DNA from: DAITAZ01 sp036824045
Lineage (GTDB): Bacteria; Pseudomonadota; Gammaproteobacteria; Burkholderiales; Rhodocyclaceae
Length of the DNA: 64,000 nt
Direction of reading: 5' to 3'
NCBI GenBank assembly: GCA_036824045.1
Contig: DAITAZ010000009.1
Span: forward strand, 32,220-96,219
Shown piece after piece: positions 42,413 through 51,201 of this stretch; the first letter of the stretch is position 1; each line of letters starts with the position of its first letter. The translations under genes and the position numbers were made by a program. The notes below the pieces were generated by a model. It saw only the letters and a list, made by a program, of their open reading frames with translations. It made no database searches and was not told the DNA's origin.

Positions 42413-42835
42413 TCAGTCTTGCACCCACGGCAGCCCGGACTGCCGCCACCCTCCCAGTCGGCCCCGCTGCTGGTGCGCGTCCAGCGGACCTTCGAAGCCG
42501 TGGGCAACGGTGGCGACCCAATGCCAGCCGCCGGCCAGCAGGGTTTGCGCGGCCGCGGCGGAGCGCAGGCCGCTGCGGCAGAGCAGGATGAGGGGGATTG
42601 CCGGCGGCACCAGGCGGCGCAACTCGGACACGAAATCCGGATTGGGCAGCATGGCGGGCCCCAGTGCCCACGGCACGTGCAGGCTGCCCAGTACGCGGCC
42701 GACGAATACCCGCTCTTCTCCGGTACGAACGTCCACAAGTTCCGCCCGGCCAGAGCGGAAAATGTCCCAGGCCTGAGCCGGGTCGAGCGCCAGGGTTTCG
42801 GTCGAGGCCGGGAGCGCCGGGGCGGCAGTGCTCAT
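42413..42835 (-). CDS. Rhodanese-like sulfurtransferase
   Basis: A 140-residue single rhodanese domain. The active-site loop LCRSGLRSA has Cys86, and AELVDVRTGEERVFVGRVLG with SLHVPW form the conserved structural motifs. It would carry sulfane sulfur as a persulfide in the cytoplasm; no signal peptide is seen. The ATG overlaps the sbp stop by 4 bp, so it is translated with the sulfate-binding protein. That position in a sulfate/thiosulfate import operon suggests handling of thiosulfate sulfur, which is inference. Confidence 0.9.
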   Translation of the reverse strand: MSTAAPALPASTETLALDPAQAWDIFRSGRAELVDVRTGEERVFVGRVLGSLHVPWALGPAMLPNPDFVSELRRLVPPAIPLILLCRSGLRSAAAAQTLLAGGWHWVATVAHGFEGPLDAHQQRGRLGGWRQSGLPWVQD

Positions 42836-43848
42836 CGGCGCATGATCTGATCGAACACCCCGCCGTCGGCGAAGTGGGTTTTCTGGGCTTTCTGCCAGCC
42901 GCCGAACACCTCGTCGATGGTGAAGAGTTTCACCGTGGCGAACTGCTTGGCGTACTTGGCGAACACCTTCGCATCCCGCGGCCGGTAGTAATGCTTGCCG
43001 GCGATGTCCTGGCCTTCGGGCGAGTACAGGTACTCCAGGTAGGCGGTGGCCTGCTTGCGCGTGCCCTTCTTGTCCACCACCTTGTCCACCACGCTCACCG
43101 GCGGCTCGGCCAGGATCGACAGCGACGGGGTGATGATCTCGAACTTGTCCGGTCCCAGTTCCTTGGTGGCCAGGTAGGCTTCGTTCTCCCAGGAGATCAG
43201 CACGTCGCCGATGCCCCGTTCGGTGAAGGTGGTCAGCGAGCCGCGGGCGCCTGAATCCAGCACCTTGGTGTTGGCGTAGATCTTCTTCACGAACTCCTTG
43301 GCTGTGGCCTCACTGCCGCCCGGCTGCTTGAGCGCATAGCCCCAGGCTCCCAGATAGTTCCAGCGGGCGCCGCCGGAAGTCTTCGGGTTCGGTGTCACCA
43401 CCTCCACCCCGGGCTTGGCCAGATCCGCCCAATCCTTGATCCCCTTGGGGTTGCCCTTGCGCACCAGGAAGACGATGGTGGAGGTGTAGGGCGAAGCGTT
43501 CTGGGGCAGGCGTTTTTGCCAGTCGGCGGGGATCAGCTTGCCGAACTCGTGCAGCGCATCCACGTCGTAGGCCAGGGCCAGGGTCACCACGTCCGCCTCC
43601 AGGCCGTCCACCACTGCGCGGGCCTGTTTGCCCGAGCCGCCGTGGGATTGCTTGACCGTCACCGTCTCGCCGGTCTTGGTCTTCCAGTGCTTGGCGAAGG
43701 CTGCGTTGTAGTCCTGGTACAGCTCCCGGGTCGGGTCGTAGGAGACGTTGAGCAGGCTCACGTCGGCTTGGGCAAGCCCGGCTGCGCCCGTGCACACGAA
43801 GGCCAGCAGCCAGGCAAGCAGTGTCCGGCGATTGGGGAGGGGGGCCAT
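42832..43848 (-). CDS. sbp: Periplasmic sulfate-binding protein
   Basis: A 338-residue binding protein with a cleavable signal peptide (residues 1-28, ending GLAQA-D). The mature part begins SLLNVSYDPTRELYQDYN, then KQSHGGSGKQARAVVDGLEA (sulfate-binding loop), KTSGGARWNYLGAWGYALKQ and WENEAYLA, all typical of Sbp/CysP. It delivers sulfate or thiosulfate to CysTWA. It is the first gene of the minus-strand sulfate operon, with an AT-rich upstream region shared with the divergent DUF4838 gene. Confidence 0.96.
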   Translation of the reverse strand: MAPLPNRRTLLAWLLAFVCTGAAGLAQADVSLLNVSYDPTRELYQDYNAAFAKHWKTKTGETVTVKQSHGGSGKQARAVVDGLEADVVTLALAYDVDALHEFGKLIPADWQKRLPQNASPYTSTIVFLVRKGNPKGIKDWADLAKPGVEVVTPNPKTSGGARWNYLGAWGYALKQPGGSEATAKEFVKKIYANTKVLDSGARGSLTTFTERGIGDVLISWENEAYLATKELGPDKFEIITPSLSILAEPPVSVVDKVVDKKGTRKQATAYLEYLYSPEGQDIAGKHYYRPRDAKVFAKYAKQFATVKLFTIDEVFGGWQKAQKTHFADGGVFDQIMRR

Positions 43849-43970
43849 GACAATTCCTGTGTTGATTTGTGATTCGCAGGAATTTAGCGGGGCCTGTTTA
43901 TAATCATTAATAATTAAAAGTGGATTGCTTATCGAGGTTGCGGGAATAGCGTGTGGCTGGCGGGGGGACG
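43849..43970. promoter_or_regulatory. Divergent promoter region between sbp and the DUF4838 gene
   Basis: A 120 bp AT-rich interval. Plus-strand TATAAT is at 43899-43904 and would serve the DUF4838 gene. The stretch 43895-43919, including TAATCATTAATAATTAA, is the kind of A/T-rich sequence CysB binds, and probably belongs to the sbp promoter. No exact -35 element is clear. Confidence 0.4.
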
Positions 43971-46316
43971 ATGGGCGTACGAGGATGGCTGCGTTCCAGG
44001 GGGCATGGAATGCTTTGGGGCGGGGTGTTTTGGCTGGCCCTCCTGGGCGCGCAGGCGGGAGCGGCGCCGCTGATCATCGCCCGGGACGGGGCGACGACGG
44101 CAACGGTGGCGGTGGCGGCGGATGCCGGGCGCTGGGAGCGCCAGGCTGCGCGGGATCTGGTCCATTACATCTTCCGCCTGAGCAATGCCCGGCCGGCCCT
44201 GGCGGAGACACCGGAGGCAATTGAGCGGGCCCTGGCGGGGCCGGGGCCGGTGCTGCTGGTGGGCCGGGTGGCGGTGGAGCGCCATCCGGAGCTTGCCGCC
44301 AGGCTGGCGGCGGTGGCCAAGCCGGCACCGGTGTTGCGGGCGGACGCGGTGGCCCTGGTGCGGCGGGGGCGGCAGGTGTTCCTGGCCGGCACCAATGACG
44401 ATGCCCACTACTACGCCGTGGCCGAATTGCTCCGGCGCTGGGGGTGCCGCTGGTTCATGCCCGGGGATTTCGGCGAGAGCATCCCGGAGGTGCCCGAACT
44501 GCGCATCGACGTGCTGGACCACGCCCATGCGCCGCCTTTCGAGGTCCGGCGCTACTGGCTTTCCTGGCTGGGAGAGGGCGCCGGACGGGCGGAATTCATG
44601 CGCCGCAACTTCTTCAACGACCTGGTGGTGCCCAACGGCCACGCGCTGGGCCGTTACACCCGGGCGCTGGCGCCGGCCGGGGGCACGGTCTTCAACGTGC
44701 CCATTGCCGAGGATCGCACCGCCGAGCACGTGGCCCGCCAGATCCTGCCCGCCTACGCGGCCGGCAAGGATGTGTCCCTGGGTATGGAGGACGGTGTGTA
44801 CAGCTCCGATTCCCCCGAGGATGCGGCGCTGGCAGGGCTCCGCTACGACAAGTACGTGCTTGGCCCCAGCTACAGCGATGCCTTCATGGTGTTCTACAAC
44901 AAGGTGGCGGCGCGGTTGCGGGCGGCCGCGCCCGATAGCCGGGCGCGCCTGGGGTTCCTCATCTACGCCAATATCACCCTGCCGCCGGTGCGTCCGGTGC
45001 TGGCGGAGCCCGCGCTGGTGGGCTATCTGGCGCCCATCGATTTCGACCCGATCCATGGCATCGGCGATCCCCGTTCGCCCAACCGGGGCGAGTACGCCGA
45101 GGTGCTCCGGCACTGGGCCCGGATCATGGGCGGGCGTTTGGTGATCTACGACTACGATCAGAGCATGCTGGTGTGGCGGGATTTGCCCAACCCGAGCATC
45201 CAGGCTTTTCGCCGCGATGTGCGCGCCTATCGGGAAAGCGGGATCCTGGGCGTGGACACGGAAAGCAGGGGGGCGCTGGCCACCACCTTCCTCAACCTCT
45301 ATCTGCGGGGCCAGTTGCTGTGGAATCCGGAGGCAGATCCGGAGGCCCTGCTGGCGGATTTCTACCCCCGGTTCTACGGCCCGGCGGGTGCGGCCATGGC
45401 GGCTTATTGGGCTGAGATTTTCCGGGCCTGGGATGAAACCCTGGTCACCGAACATGAGCATTTCGTCGCGCCCGCGCTGTACACCCCCGCGCTACTGGCG
45501 CGGCTGGCGCGCCATCTGGAATCCGCCACCGCCGCCCTGGCGCCCTACCGCCCGCGCACGGACCACGAAGCCACCCAGTGGCACGACCGGTTGCGTTTCA
45601 CGCGCCTGGGTTTCGAGGTGCTGGAGCGCTACATGGAAATGGTGCGGGCCGCGGCTTCGGAGGCGGATTACGCAGCCGCCGTCCGTGCCGGGGAAGGTGG
45701 CCTGGCGGCCCGGGAACGGCTGACGGACATGAACCCGGCTTTCACCACCTATCGCCGCATCGGCGAAAAAGGCCCCGCCTGGTGGCCGGGTGAGGTGCGG
45801 CAGTACCGGGAACTGGCCGCCTACACGGATGGCAGCCGTGGCGAGCGGGTGGCGGTGCTGCCCGTGCTGTGGGATTTCCGCACCGACCCGGATGACCGGG
45901 GCGTGGCGGAGGGCTGGCCCGGGCAGCCTACCGCGCCCGGCGAGTGGAGCCGCCTGCGCAGCGATCTCTACCTGCAGGCCCAGGGCGTGTTGGCCCCGGA
46001 CGGCCACAGCTATACCGGGCACGCCTGGTACCGGACCGCGCTGGAGCTGACGCCGGAGCAGGCTGCCGGTCGCCTCCACCTGCGCTTTCCGGGTCTGTTC
46101 AACGAAGCCTGGCTGTACGTGAATGGCGAGCAGGTGGCCCACCGCCCACTGGCTTCGCCCCTGTGGTGGCGCAACGACTACCGTTTCGAGTGGGACGTGG
46201 CGCTGGCGGGCAAGCTGCGGGCGGGCGCCAACCGGATCGACCTGCGCATCCACAACCCCCACCACTTCGGCGGCCTGTTCCGCCGGCCGTTCGTCTATCG
46301 CGCAGTGGGCGGTTAG
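43971..46316 (+). CDS. DUF4838 domain secreted protein (glycoside hydrolase-like)
   Basis: A 781-residue exported protein. Residues 1-30 are a signal peptide ending GAQAGAA. Residues about 30-160 resemble the alpha-glucuronidase-type N-terminal domain (QAARDLVHYIFRLSNARPAL), with the active-site-domain feature LLRRWGCRWFMPGDFGESIP. The DUF4838 region covers about 160-520. The last 130 residues look like a beta-sandwich carbohydrate-binding domain (WLYVNGEQVAHRPL, IDLRIHNPHHFGGLF). It may act on acidic polysaccharide in the periplasm, which is inference. I chose ATG 43971 with GGGGGGAC before it; GTG 43953 is also in frame. It overlaps the end of cca by 4 bp on the opposite strand. Confidence 0.8.
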   Translation: MGVRGWLRSRGHGMLWGGVFWLALLGAQAGAAPLIIARDGATTATVAVAADAGRWERQAARDLVHYIFRLSNARPALAETPEAIERALAGPGPVLLVGRVAVERHPELAARLAAVAKPAPVLRADAVALVRRGRQVFLAGTNDDAHYYAVAELLRRWGCRWFMPGDFGESIPEVPELRIDVLDHAHAPPFEVRRYWLSWLGEGAGRAEFMRRNFFNDLVVPNGHALGRYTRALAPAGGTVFNVPIAEDRTAEHVARQILPAYAAGKDVSLGMEDGVYSSDSPEDAALAGLRYDKYVLGPSYSDAFMVFYNKVAARLRAAAPDSRARLGFLIYANITLPPVRPVLAEPALVGYLAPIDFDPIHGIGDPRSPNRGEYAEVLRHWARIMGGRLVIYDYDQSMLVWRDLPNPSIQAFRRDVRAYRESGILGVDTESRGALATTFLNLYLRGQLLWNPEADPEALLADFYPRFYGPAGAAMAAYWAEIFRAWDETLVTEHEHFVAPALYTPALLARLARHLESATAALAPYRPRTDHEATQWHDRLRFTRLGFEVLERYMEMVRAAASEADYAAAVRAGEGGLAARERLTDMNPAFTTYRRIGEKGPAWWPGEVRQYRELAAYTDGSRGERVAVLPVLWDFRTDPDDRGVAEGWPGQPTAPGEWSRLRSDLYLQAQGVLAPDGHSYTGHAWYRTALELTPEQAAGRLHLRFPGLFNEAWLYVNGEQVAHRPLASPLWWRNDYRFEWDVALAGKLRAGANRIDLRIHNPHHFGGLFRRPFVYRAVGG

Positions 46317-47548
46317 CCGCCGGCTGTGTCGGCCGCCATTCCGGGCAGGTGGCGGATGGCCTGGGCCCGGGCTTCATGCAGGGCTTCCGGGATGCGGTGT
46401 TTGTCCGCGCAGGCGCGGGCGATGGCGCCGGCGTCCACGCTCCGGATGGCGGCGAGCGCGGCGTGAAGCAGGGGCGCGGGGGGATAGGGGAGGTCTTCCC
46501 GCCCGGGCCGGCCGCGAAAATCGCAGGTGCAGGCCTCGATGAGCTGGAGGAAGCGTTCGGGGCGGCGCAGGGCGTCCACCCGCTCCAGCAGGCTCACCAG
46601 GGTGCCGGGCCGCAACTCCTGGGCCAAGCGCATCACACCGTGCTCCCGGGCGGTGAGCACGGCCAGGTCGCGGCAGTCGGTGGGAATCTTGAGTCGGGCG
46701 CACACCGCCTGGACGGCGGCAACGCCACGCTGCTCGTGGCCGTGGTGGCGGGGCCATTCCTCGGGGGGCGTGAGGCCCTTGCCCAGGTCGTGCAGCAGGG
46801 CGGCCAGGCGTACGGGCAGGGCGTGCTGGTGGCGGGCGGCGGCGTCCACCACCAGCAGGATGTGCTCGCCGGTGTCCACTTCCGGGTGATGTTGGGGCGG
46901 CTGGGGGACGCCGAACAGGCGGTCCAGCTCGGGGACAATGCGCGCCAGGGCGCCACAGTCGCGCAGGACCTGCAGCATGCGCGAGGGGCGGGCTTCCATC
47001 AGGCCCCGGGCCAGTTCCTGCCACACCCGCTCGGGTACCAGGGCATCCACTTCGCCCGCCGCGACCATGGCCTGCATCAGGCCGAGGGTTTCCGGCGCCA
47101 CCGAGAAGTCCTGGAAGCGGGCGGCAAAGCGGGCCACCCGCAGGATGCGCACCGGGTCTTCGGCGAAGGCGGGGGAGACATGGCGGAGCACCCGGGCGGC
47201 CAGATCCCGCCGGCCGCCGTGGGGGTCCACCAGCCGGCCATCGGCGCCACGGGCCATGGCGTTGACGGTCAGGTCGCGGCGGATCAGATCTTCTTCCAGG
47301 GTGACTGCCGGACTGGTGTGAAAGATGAAGCCCTTGTAGCCGGGCGCGGTCTTGCGCTCGGTACGCGCCAGGGCGTATTCCTCGTGGGTCCGGGGGTGGA
47401 GGAAGACCGGAAAATCCTTGCCCACCGGGGTGTAGCCCTGAGCCAGCATGTCTTCCGGGGTGGCGCCCACCACCACCCAGTCCCGGTCCTGAACCGGCAG
47501 GCCGAGCAGGTTGTCGCGGACGGCGCCGCCGACCTCGAAGATCTGCAT
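46313..47548 (-). CDS. cca: Multifunctional CCA tRNA nucleotidyltransferase
   Basis: A 411-residue enzyme adding CCA to tRNA 3' ends. The nucleotidyltransferase head is MQIFEVGGAVRDNLLGLPVQ, with DRDWVVVG (metal-binding acidic residues) and RRDLTVNAMARG. The neck has EDPVRILRVARFAARF. The C-terminal HD domain (LAALLHDLGKGLTP, HHGHEQRGV) gives the 2'-phosphatase/phosphodiesterase activities of the E. coli type. ATG 47548 matches the family start. The GST gene lies only 5 bp upstream, so they are co-transcribed. Confidence 0.96.
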   Translation of the reverse strand: MQIFEVGGAVRDNLLGLPVQDRDWVVVGATPEDMLAQGYTPVGKDFPVFLHPRTHEEYALARTERKTAPGYKGFIFHTSPAVTLEEDLIRRDLTVNAMARGADGRLVDPHGGRRDLAARVLRHVSPAFAEDPVRILRVARFAARFQDFSVAPETLGLMQAMVAAGEVDALVPERVWQELARGLMEARPSRMLQVLRDCGALARIVPELDRLFGVPQPPQHHPEVDTGEHILLVVDAAARHQHALPVRLAALLHDLGKGLTPPEEWPRHHGHEQRGVAAVQAVCARLKIPTDCRDLAVLTAREHGVMRLAQELRPGTLVSLLERVDALRRPERFLQLIEACTCDFRGRPGREDLPYPPAPLLHAALAAIRSVDAGAIARACADKHRIPEALHEARAQAIRHLPGMAADTAGG

Positions 47549-47553
47549 CCGCG

Positions 47554-48198
47554 TCAGGCTGCGTCGTAGTGGGCGATGGCTTCGGGCTCGGCCGCCGCTT
47601 CGACGGCGAGCGTCTGCATGGCGGGGCTGGCCAGGAGGGCGGCCAGATAGTCCGCGGCCGCGCCTTCGACCGGCAGGCCATAGGTCTGGAAGCGGAAGGC
47701 CACCGGACCGAACATGGCATCGGCAATGCTGAAATCGCCGAACAGATAGGGGCCGCCCTGGCCATAGCGGGCGCGGCAGTCGGCCCATAAGGCCGTGATG
47801 CGGGCCACGTCGGCCTGACCGGCGGCGGAGAGGGTGCGGGGCGCCACCCGGCGGCGGATGTTCATGGTGCATTCCTCGCGCAGGGCAACAAAGCCCGAGT
47901 GCATCTCGGCGCTGACGGCGCGGGCGATGGCACGGGCGGCCGGGGCCGCCGGCCACAGGCCCGGGTGGCGCTCGGCCAGGTATTCGGCAATGGCCAGGCT
48001 GTCCCAGATGGCCAGATCGCCGTCCAGCAGGCAGGGCACCTTGCCGGTGGGGGAGTGGCGCAGGATCTGCTCCTTGAAACCGGGAGTGAACATGGCCACC
48101 CGGACTTCCTCGAAGGGGATGCCGAAGTGGCGCAGCAGCACCCAGGGCCGCATGCTCCAGGAGGAGTAGTTCTTGTTGCCGATGACGAGCCTGTACAT
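47554..48198 (-). CDS. Glutathione S-transferase
   Basis: A 214-residue GST. The thioredoxin-fold domain begins YRLVIGNKNYSSWSMRPWVL, where Ser12/Ser13-region residues are the likely glutathione-activating site, followed by GKVPCLLDGDLAIWDSLAIAEYLAE split as GKVPCLLD and DSLAIAEYL. The helical C-terminal domain contains YLFGDFSIADAMFGPVAFRF. This resembles the YfcF/YibF-like subgroup. Cytoplasmic. It sits between the NDUFA9-like gene (35 bp upstream) and cca (5 bp downstream). Confidence 0.92.
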   Translation of the reverse strand: MYRLVIGNKNYSSWSMRPWVLLRHFGIPFEEVRVAMFTPGFKEQILRHSPTGKVPCLLDGDLAIWDSLAIAEYLAERHPGLWPAAPAARAIARAVSAEMHSGFVALREECTMNIRRRVAPRTLSAAGQADVARITALWADCRARYGQGGPYLFGDFSIADAMFGPVAFRFQTYGLPVEGAAADYLAALLASPAMQTLAVEAAAEPEAIAHYDAA

Positions 48199-48233
48199 GG
48201 GTTGGGGTCCTTTACGTGGGTTGGGCGCGGGAA

Positions 48234-49136
48234 TCAGCGCAGGTAATCGGGGGCGATGGTTTCGAGGGCGGTGGGAGTGCGCCCCAGCGGCAGCGGCGCG
48301 CCGTGTGCCACGTTGTCCACCCGCATGGAGGCCAGGTTGTCGCGGCTCATGAGTTGCCCGGGCAGATGCTCCAGCACCAGGGCCTGGAGGGTCGCCAGGG
48401 GCCCGGGCAGGGGCAGTATCCATCGTGGTCGGCCGGTGATCCGGCCGACATATTGCACCAGTTCGCGCAAGGTGTAGACCGTGGGGCCGCAGACTTCCCA
48501 GGTCTGGCCGTGGGCGGCAGGCAGGGTGAGGCTGTCGGCCACCAGCGTCGCCACGTCGCCCACATACACCGGCTGAAAGCGGGCGTCCGCTCCCGCCAGG
48601 GGGAACACCGGGGCTAGCCGCAGCAGTCCGGCAAAGAGGCGCAGAAAGCTGTCCCCCGGACCGAAGATGACCGAGGGCTGGAGGATGGTCCAGGCGAGCC
48701 CTTCAGCGGCACGGATGGCGGCCTCCCCATCGGCTTTGGAGCGCAGGTAGGCGGAGGGGCCCTGGGGGCTGGCCTTGAGGGCGCTGACGTGCACCAGTCG
48801 TCCCACCCCGGCTGCCTGGGCGGCGGCCACGAGCCGGCGGGGCAGTTCCACGTGGGCACGGGCGAAGTCCGGGCCATAGGGCTGGCCAGGGCGGGACTGC
48901 AGCACGCCCACCAGGTTCACCACGGCGTCCTGGCCGCGCATCAGGGCCGCCAGGGTGGCCGGCTCGAACACGTCGGCCTCCACCACGTGGACGGTGGGCA
49001 GGGGCAGCAGATGCCGGGCCCGGTCCCGCCGCCGGGTGGGCACGGTGACCTGCAGGCCGCGCGCCGCCAGGGCGCCAACGACGGCGCTGCCGACAAATCC
49101 GGAACCGCCGATGACGAGGATGTGGTGCAGGGGCAT
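48234..49136 (-). CDS. NAD(P)-binding protein, complex I NDUFA9 subunit family-like
   Basis: A 300-residue atypical short-chain dehydrogenase. The nucleotide motif is ILVIGGSGFVGSAVVGALAA at residues 6-25 (GxxGFxG), with DAVVNLVGVLQSRPGQPYG and VSALKASPQGPSAYLRSKAD (YxxxK). The conserved PSVIFGPGDSFLRLFAGLLR is typical of the NDUFA9-like group, often annotated in Betaproteobacteria as a complex I assembly-type protein. It probably binds NADP without strong catalysis. Start at 49136 with GGGAG upstream. It lies 20 bp downstream of the pteridine reductase gene. Confidence 0.85.
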   Translation of the reverse strand: MPLHHILVIGGSGFVGSAVVGALAARGLQVTVPTRRRDRARHLLPLPTVHVVEADVFEPATLAALMRGQDAVVNLVGVLQSRPGQPYGPDFARAHVELPRRLVAAAQAAGVGRLVHVSALKASPQGPSAYLRSKADGEAAIRAAEGLAWTILQPSVIFGPGDSFLRLFAGLLRLAPVFPLAGADARFQPVYVGDVATLVADSLTLPAAHGQTWEVCGPTVYTLRELVQYVGRITGRPRWILPLPGPLATLQALVLEHLPGQLMSRDNLASMRVDNVAHGAPLPLGRTPTALETIAPDYLR

Positions 49137-49156
49137 GGGGGTCTCCCGGGGCTGGC

Positions 49157-49915
49157 TTACATGAGCAGGGCGGAACGTCCGCCATCCACGTTGATGGTCT
49201 CGCCGGTGATGTAGGGGGCGTCGGCCAGCAGGAAGCGGACGGTGCGGGCAATGTCGGTGGGGTCGCCCACCCGGCCCAGGGGGGTGTGGGCGAGGATGCG
49301 GGCGCGGGCCTCGGCGTCGTAGGCGCTGCCGTCTTCCGGCCACTGGATGGCGCCGGGTGCCACCGCGTTGACCCGCACCCGCGGGGCCAATTCCAGTGCC
49401 AGGGCGCGGGTGAGCGTGGCCAGTCCGCCCTTGGCGGCGGAATACACGGGATAGCCCGGGAGGGGGCGCACGGCGTGAATGTCCGTGATGTTCACGATGG
49501 CGCCGCCGCTGGCGGTGAGGTGGGTTGCCGCCGCCTGGCTGAGGAAGAGCGGGCCCTTGAGGTTGCTGCCGATCAAATCGGACCAGGCCGCCTCATCCAC
49601 CCGGCCCAGAGGGGTGGCGTAAAAACTGGAGGCGCAATTGACCAGCCCGTACAGCGCGCCCCAGGCGGCCACTTCGGCGACCAGCGCCGGGAGCCGGGCG
49701 GTATCCCGCAGGTCGGCCATGAAGGTGCGGGCCGAGTCCGGCCGCCCGGCGTTGAGGGTTTCCGCCAGGGCCAGCGCCTGGGCCGTGGAGGTGTGGTAGT
49801 GCAGCGCCACCCGGGCGCCGTGGCGGTGAAGTTCCCGGGCGATGGCGGCGCCCACCCGCCGGGCGGCGCCGGTGATCAAGACCACCCGGTTGTGCAGCAC
49901 ATTCTCCTGCGTCAT
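49157..49915 (-). CDS. Pteridine reductase-like SDR (FolM/PTR1 type)
   Basis: A 252-residue short-chain dehydrogenase. The cofactor motif LITGAARRVGAAIARELH (TGxxxRxG form) is that of pteridine reductases. Other motifs are LVNCASSFYATPLG, PVYSAAKGGLATLTRALALE with the catalytic Tyr and Lys, and VRVNAVAPGAI. It would reduce dihydrobiopterin or dihydrofolate with NADPH. ATG 49915 matches the family start. It is the first gene of the minus-strand set pteridine reductase - NDUFA9-like - GST - cca and is divergent from the methyltransferase gene. Confidence 0.88.
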   Translation of the reverse strand: MTQENVLHNRVVLITGAARRVGAAIARELHRHGARVALHYHTSTAQALALAETLNAGRPDSARTFMADLRDTARLPALVAEVAAWGALYGLVNCASSFYATPLGRVDEAAWSDLIGSNLKGPLFLSQAAATHLTASGGAIVNITDIHAVRPLPGYPVYSAAKGGLATLTRALALELAPRVRVNAVAPGAIQWPEDGSAYDAEARARILAHTPLGRVGDPTDIARTVRFLLADAPYITGETINVDGGRSALLM

Positions 49916-50017
49916 CAGCTTGTTCCGTTCCCGATCCAGTGGTGCGGCGCCTGCGTTGCCAAGCGGGGCCCCTTGCCCCACACTCGCGCCTCCGGTTCAA
50001 CCCCATTCCGTTTTGCC

Positions 50018-51178
50018 ATGAACAAGCGTTCCAGCCTGCCCGCCCCCGACGCCGATGCCCTGGCCTTCAGCCAGGCCACCCAAGCCCTGATCGCCCGGGA
50101 GATCCGCGCTGCCGGAGGCTGGATCAGTTTCGCCCGCTACATGGAGCTGGCCCTCTACGCGCCCGCCCAAGGGTATTACAGCGGTGGCGCCTGGAAGTTC
50201 GGCGCGCAGGGCGATTTTATTACGGCCCCGGAGCTGACTCCCCTGTTCGGTGCCACGCTGGCCCGCCAGGCGGCAGAGGTGATGGCCTGCTCGGCCCCGC
50301 AGGTGCTGGAAGTGGGGGCCGGCAGCGGTGCGCTGGCAGCATCGGTGCTGCCGATGCTGGCGCAACTGGGCCATGTGCCCGAACGCTACCTGATCCTGGA
50401 GCTTTCGGGTGAGCTGCGCGCCCGTCAGGCGCAGCGGCTGGCTGCCCTGCCGGGCGATCTGGCCGCCCGGGTGCAGTGGCTGGAGCGGTTGCCGGAGGCT
50501 TTTGACGGCGTGGTACTGGGTAACGAAGTGCTCGATGCCATGCCCGTCCATCTGGCCCGTTGGGACGAGGCGGGCATCCTCGAACGGGGTGTGGCGCTGG
50601 ATGATGCGGGCGGATTTGCCTGGCGGGACCGGCCGGCAGAAGGCGCGGTGCTCGCGGCTGCCCAGGCGCTACCGGTGCAGGCGCCCTACCTCAGTGAGCT
50701 GCCGCTGGCGGCCACTGCCTGGATTCGCCAGTGGGGCCGCGTGCTCGGGCGGGGGGCGCTGCTGCTGGTGGATTATGGTTTCCCCCGCCATGAGTACTTC
50801 CACCCCCAGCGGGACCAGGGGACGCTGATGTGCCACTACCGTCACCATGCCCACAGCGAACCGTTTCATTTGCCGGGACTGACGGACATCACGGCCCACG
50901 TGGATTTCACCGGCGTGGCGGAGGCAGCCGTGGGCGCTGGCCTGGAACTGGCCGGGTATACCGGGCAGGCCCAGTTCCTGTTCAACGCCGGTTTGCTGGA
51001 GGCGTTGGCGGCGCGGGGGGAGACGGACACGGCCGAGTACCTGCGGGCGAGCAACGCGGTGAAGATGCTGACGAGCCCGGCGGAGATGGGCGAACTGTTC
51101 AAGGTGATCGCCCTTTCCCGCAACCTGCCCGGCCCGCTTGCCGGCTTCGCCCGGGGTGACCGGCGGCACACCCTGTAG
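50018..51178 (+). CDS. MidA/NDUFAF7-like SAM-dependent methyltransferase
   Basis: A 386-residue protein of the COG1565 family. Markers are GGWISFARYMELALYAPAQG near residue 31, then YYSGGAWKFGAQGDFITAPE, the SAM motif VLEVGAGSGALAASVLP (about 98-114), VVLGNEVLDAMPVH and LLLVDYGFPRHEYFHPQRD. NDUFAF7 methylates an arginine of complex I subunit NDUFS2; the bacterial substrate is not established. Interestingly an NDUFA9-like gene lies 0.9 kb away, and both families are tied to complex I. The gene ends in a shared terminator hairpin with gdhA. Confidence 0.9.
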   Translation: MNKRSSLPAPDADALAFSQATQALIAREIRAAGGWISFARYMELALYAPAQGYYSGGAWKFGAQGDFITAPELTPLFGATLARQAAEVMACSAPQVLEVGAGSGALAASVLPMLAQLGHVPERYLILELSGELRARQAQRLAALPGDLAARVQWLERLPEAFDGVVLGNEVLDAMPVHLARWDEAGILERGVALDDAGGFAWRDRPAEGAVLAAAQALPVQAPYLSELPLAATAWIRQWGRVLGRGALLLVDYGFPRHEYFHPQRDQGTLMCHYRHHAHSEPFHLPGLTDITAHVDFTGVAEAAVGAGLELAGYTGQAQFLFNAGLLEALAARGETDTAEYLRASNAVKMLTSPAEMGELFKVIALSRNLPGPLAGFARGDRRHTL

Positions 51179-51201
51179 CCGTCCGCCCGTGGGCGGGCGG
51201 C
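51178..51201. terminator. Convergent terminator hairpin
   Basis: GCCGTCCGCCC (51178-51188) pairs with GGGCGGGCGGC (51191-51201), 11 bp with one G-U pair, a tight turn. It spans the short gap between the methyltransferase stop and the gdhA stop. No long T tract. Confidence 0.5.
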
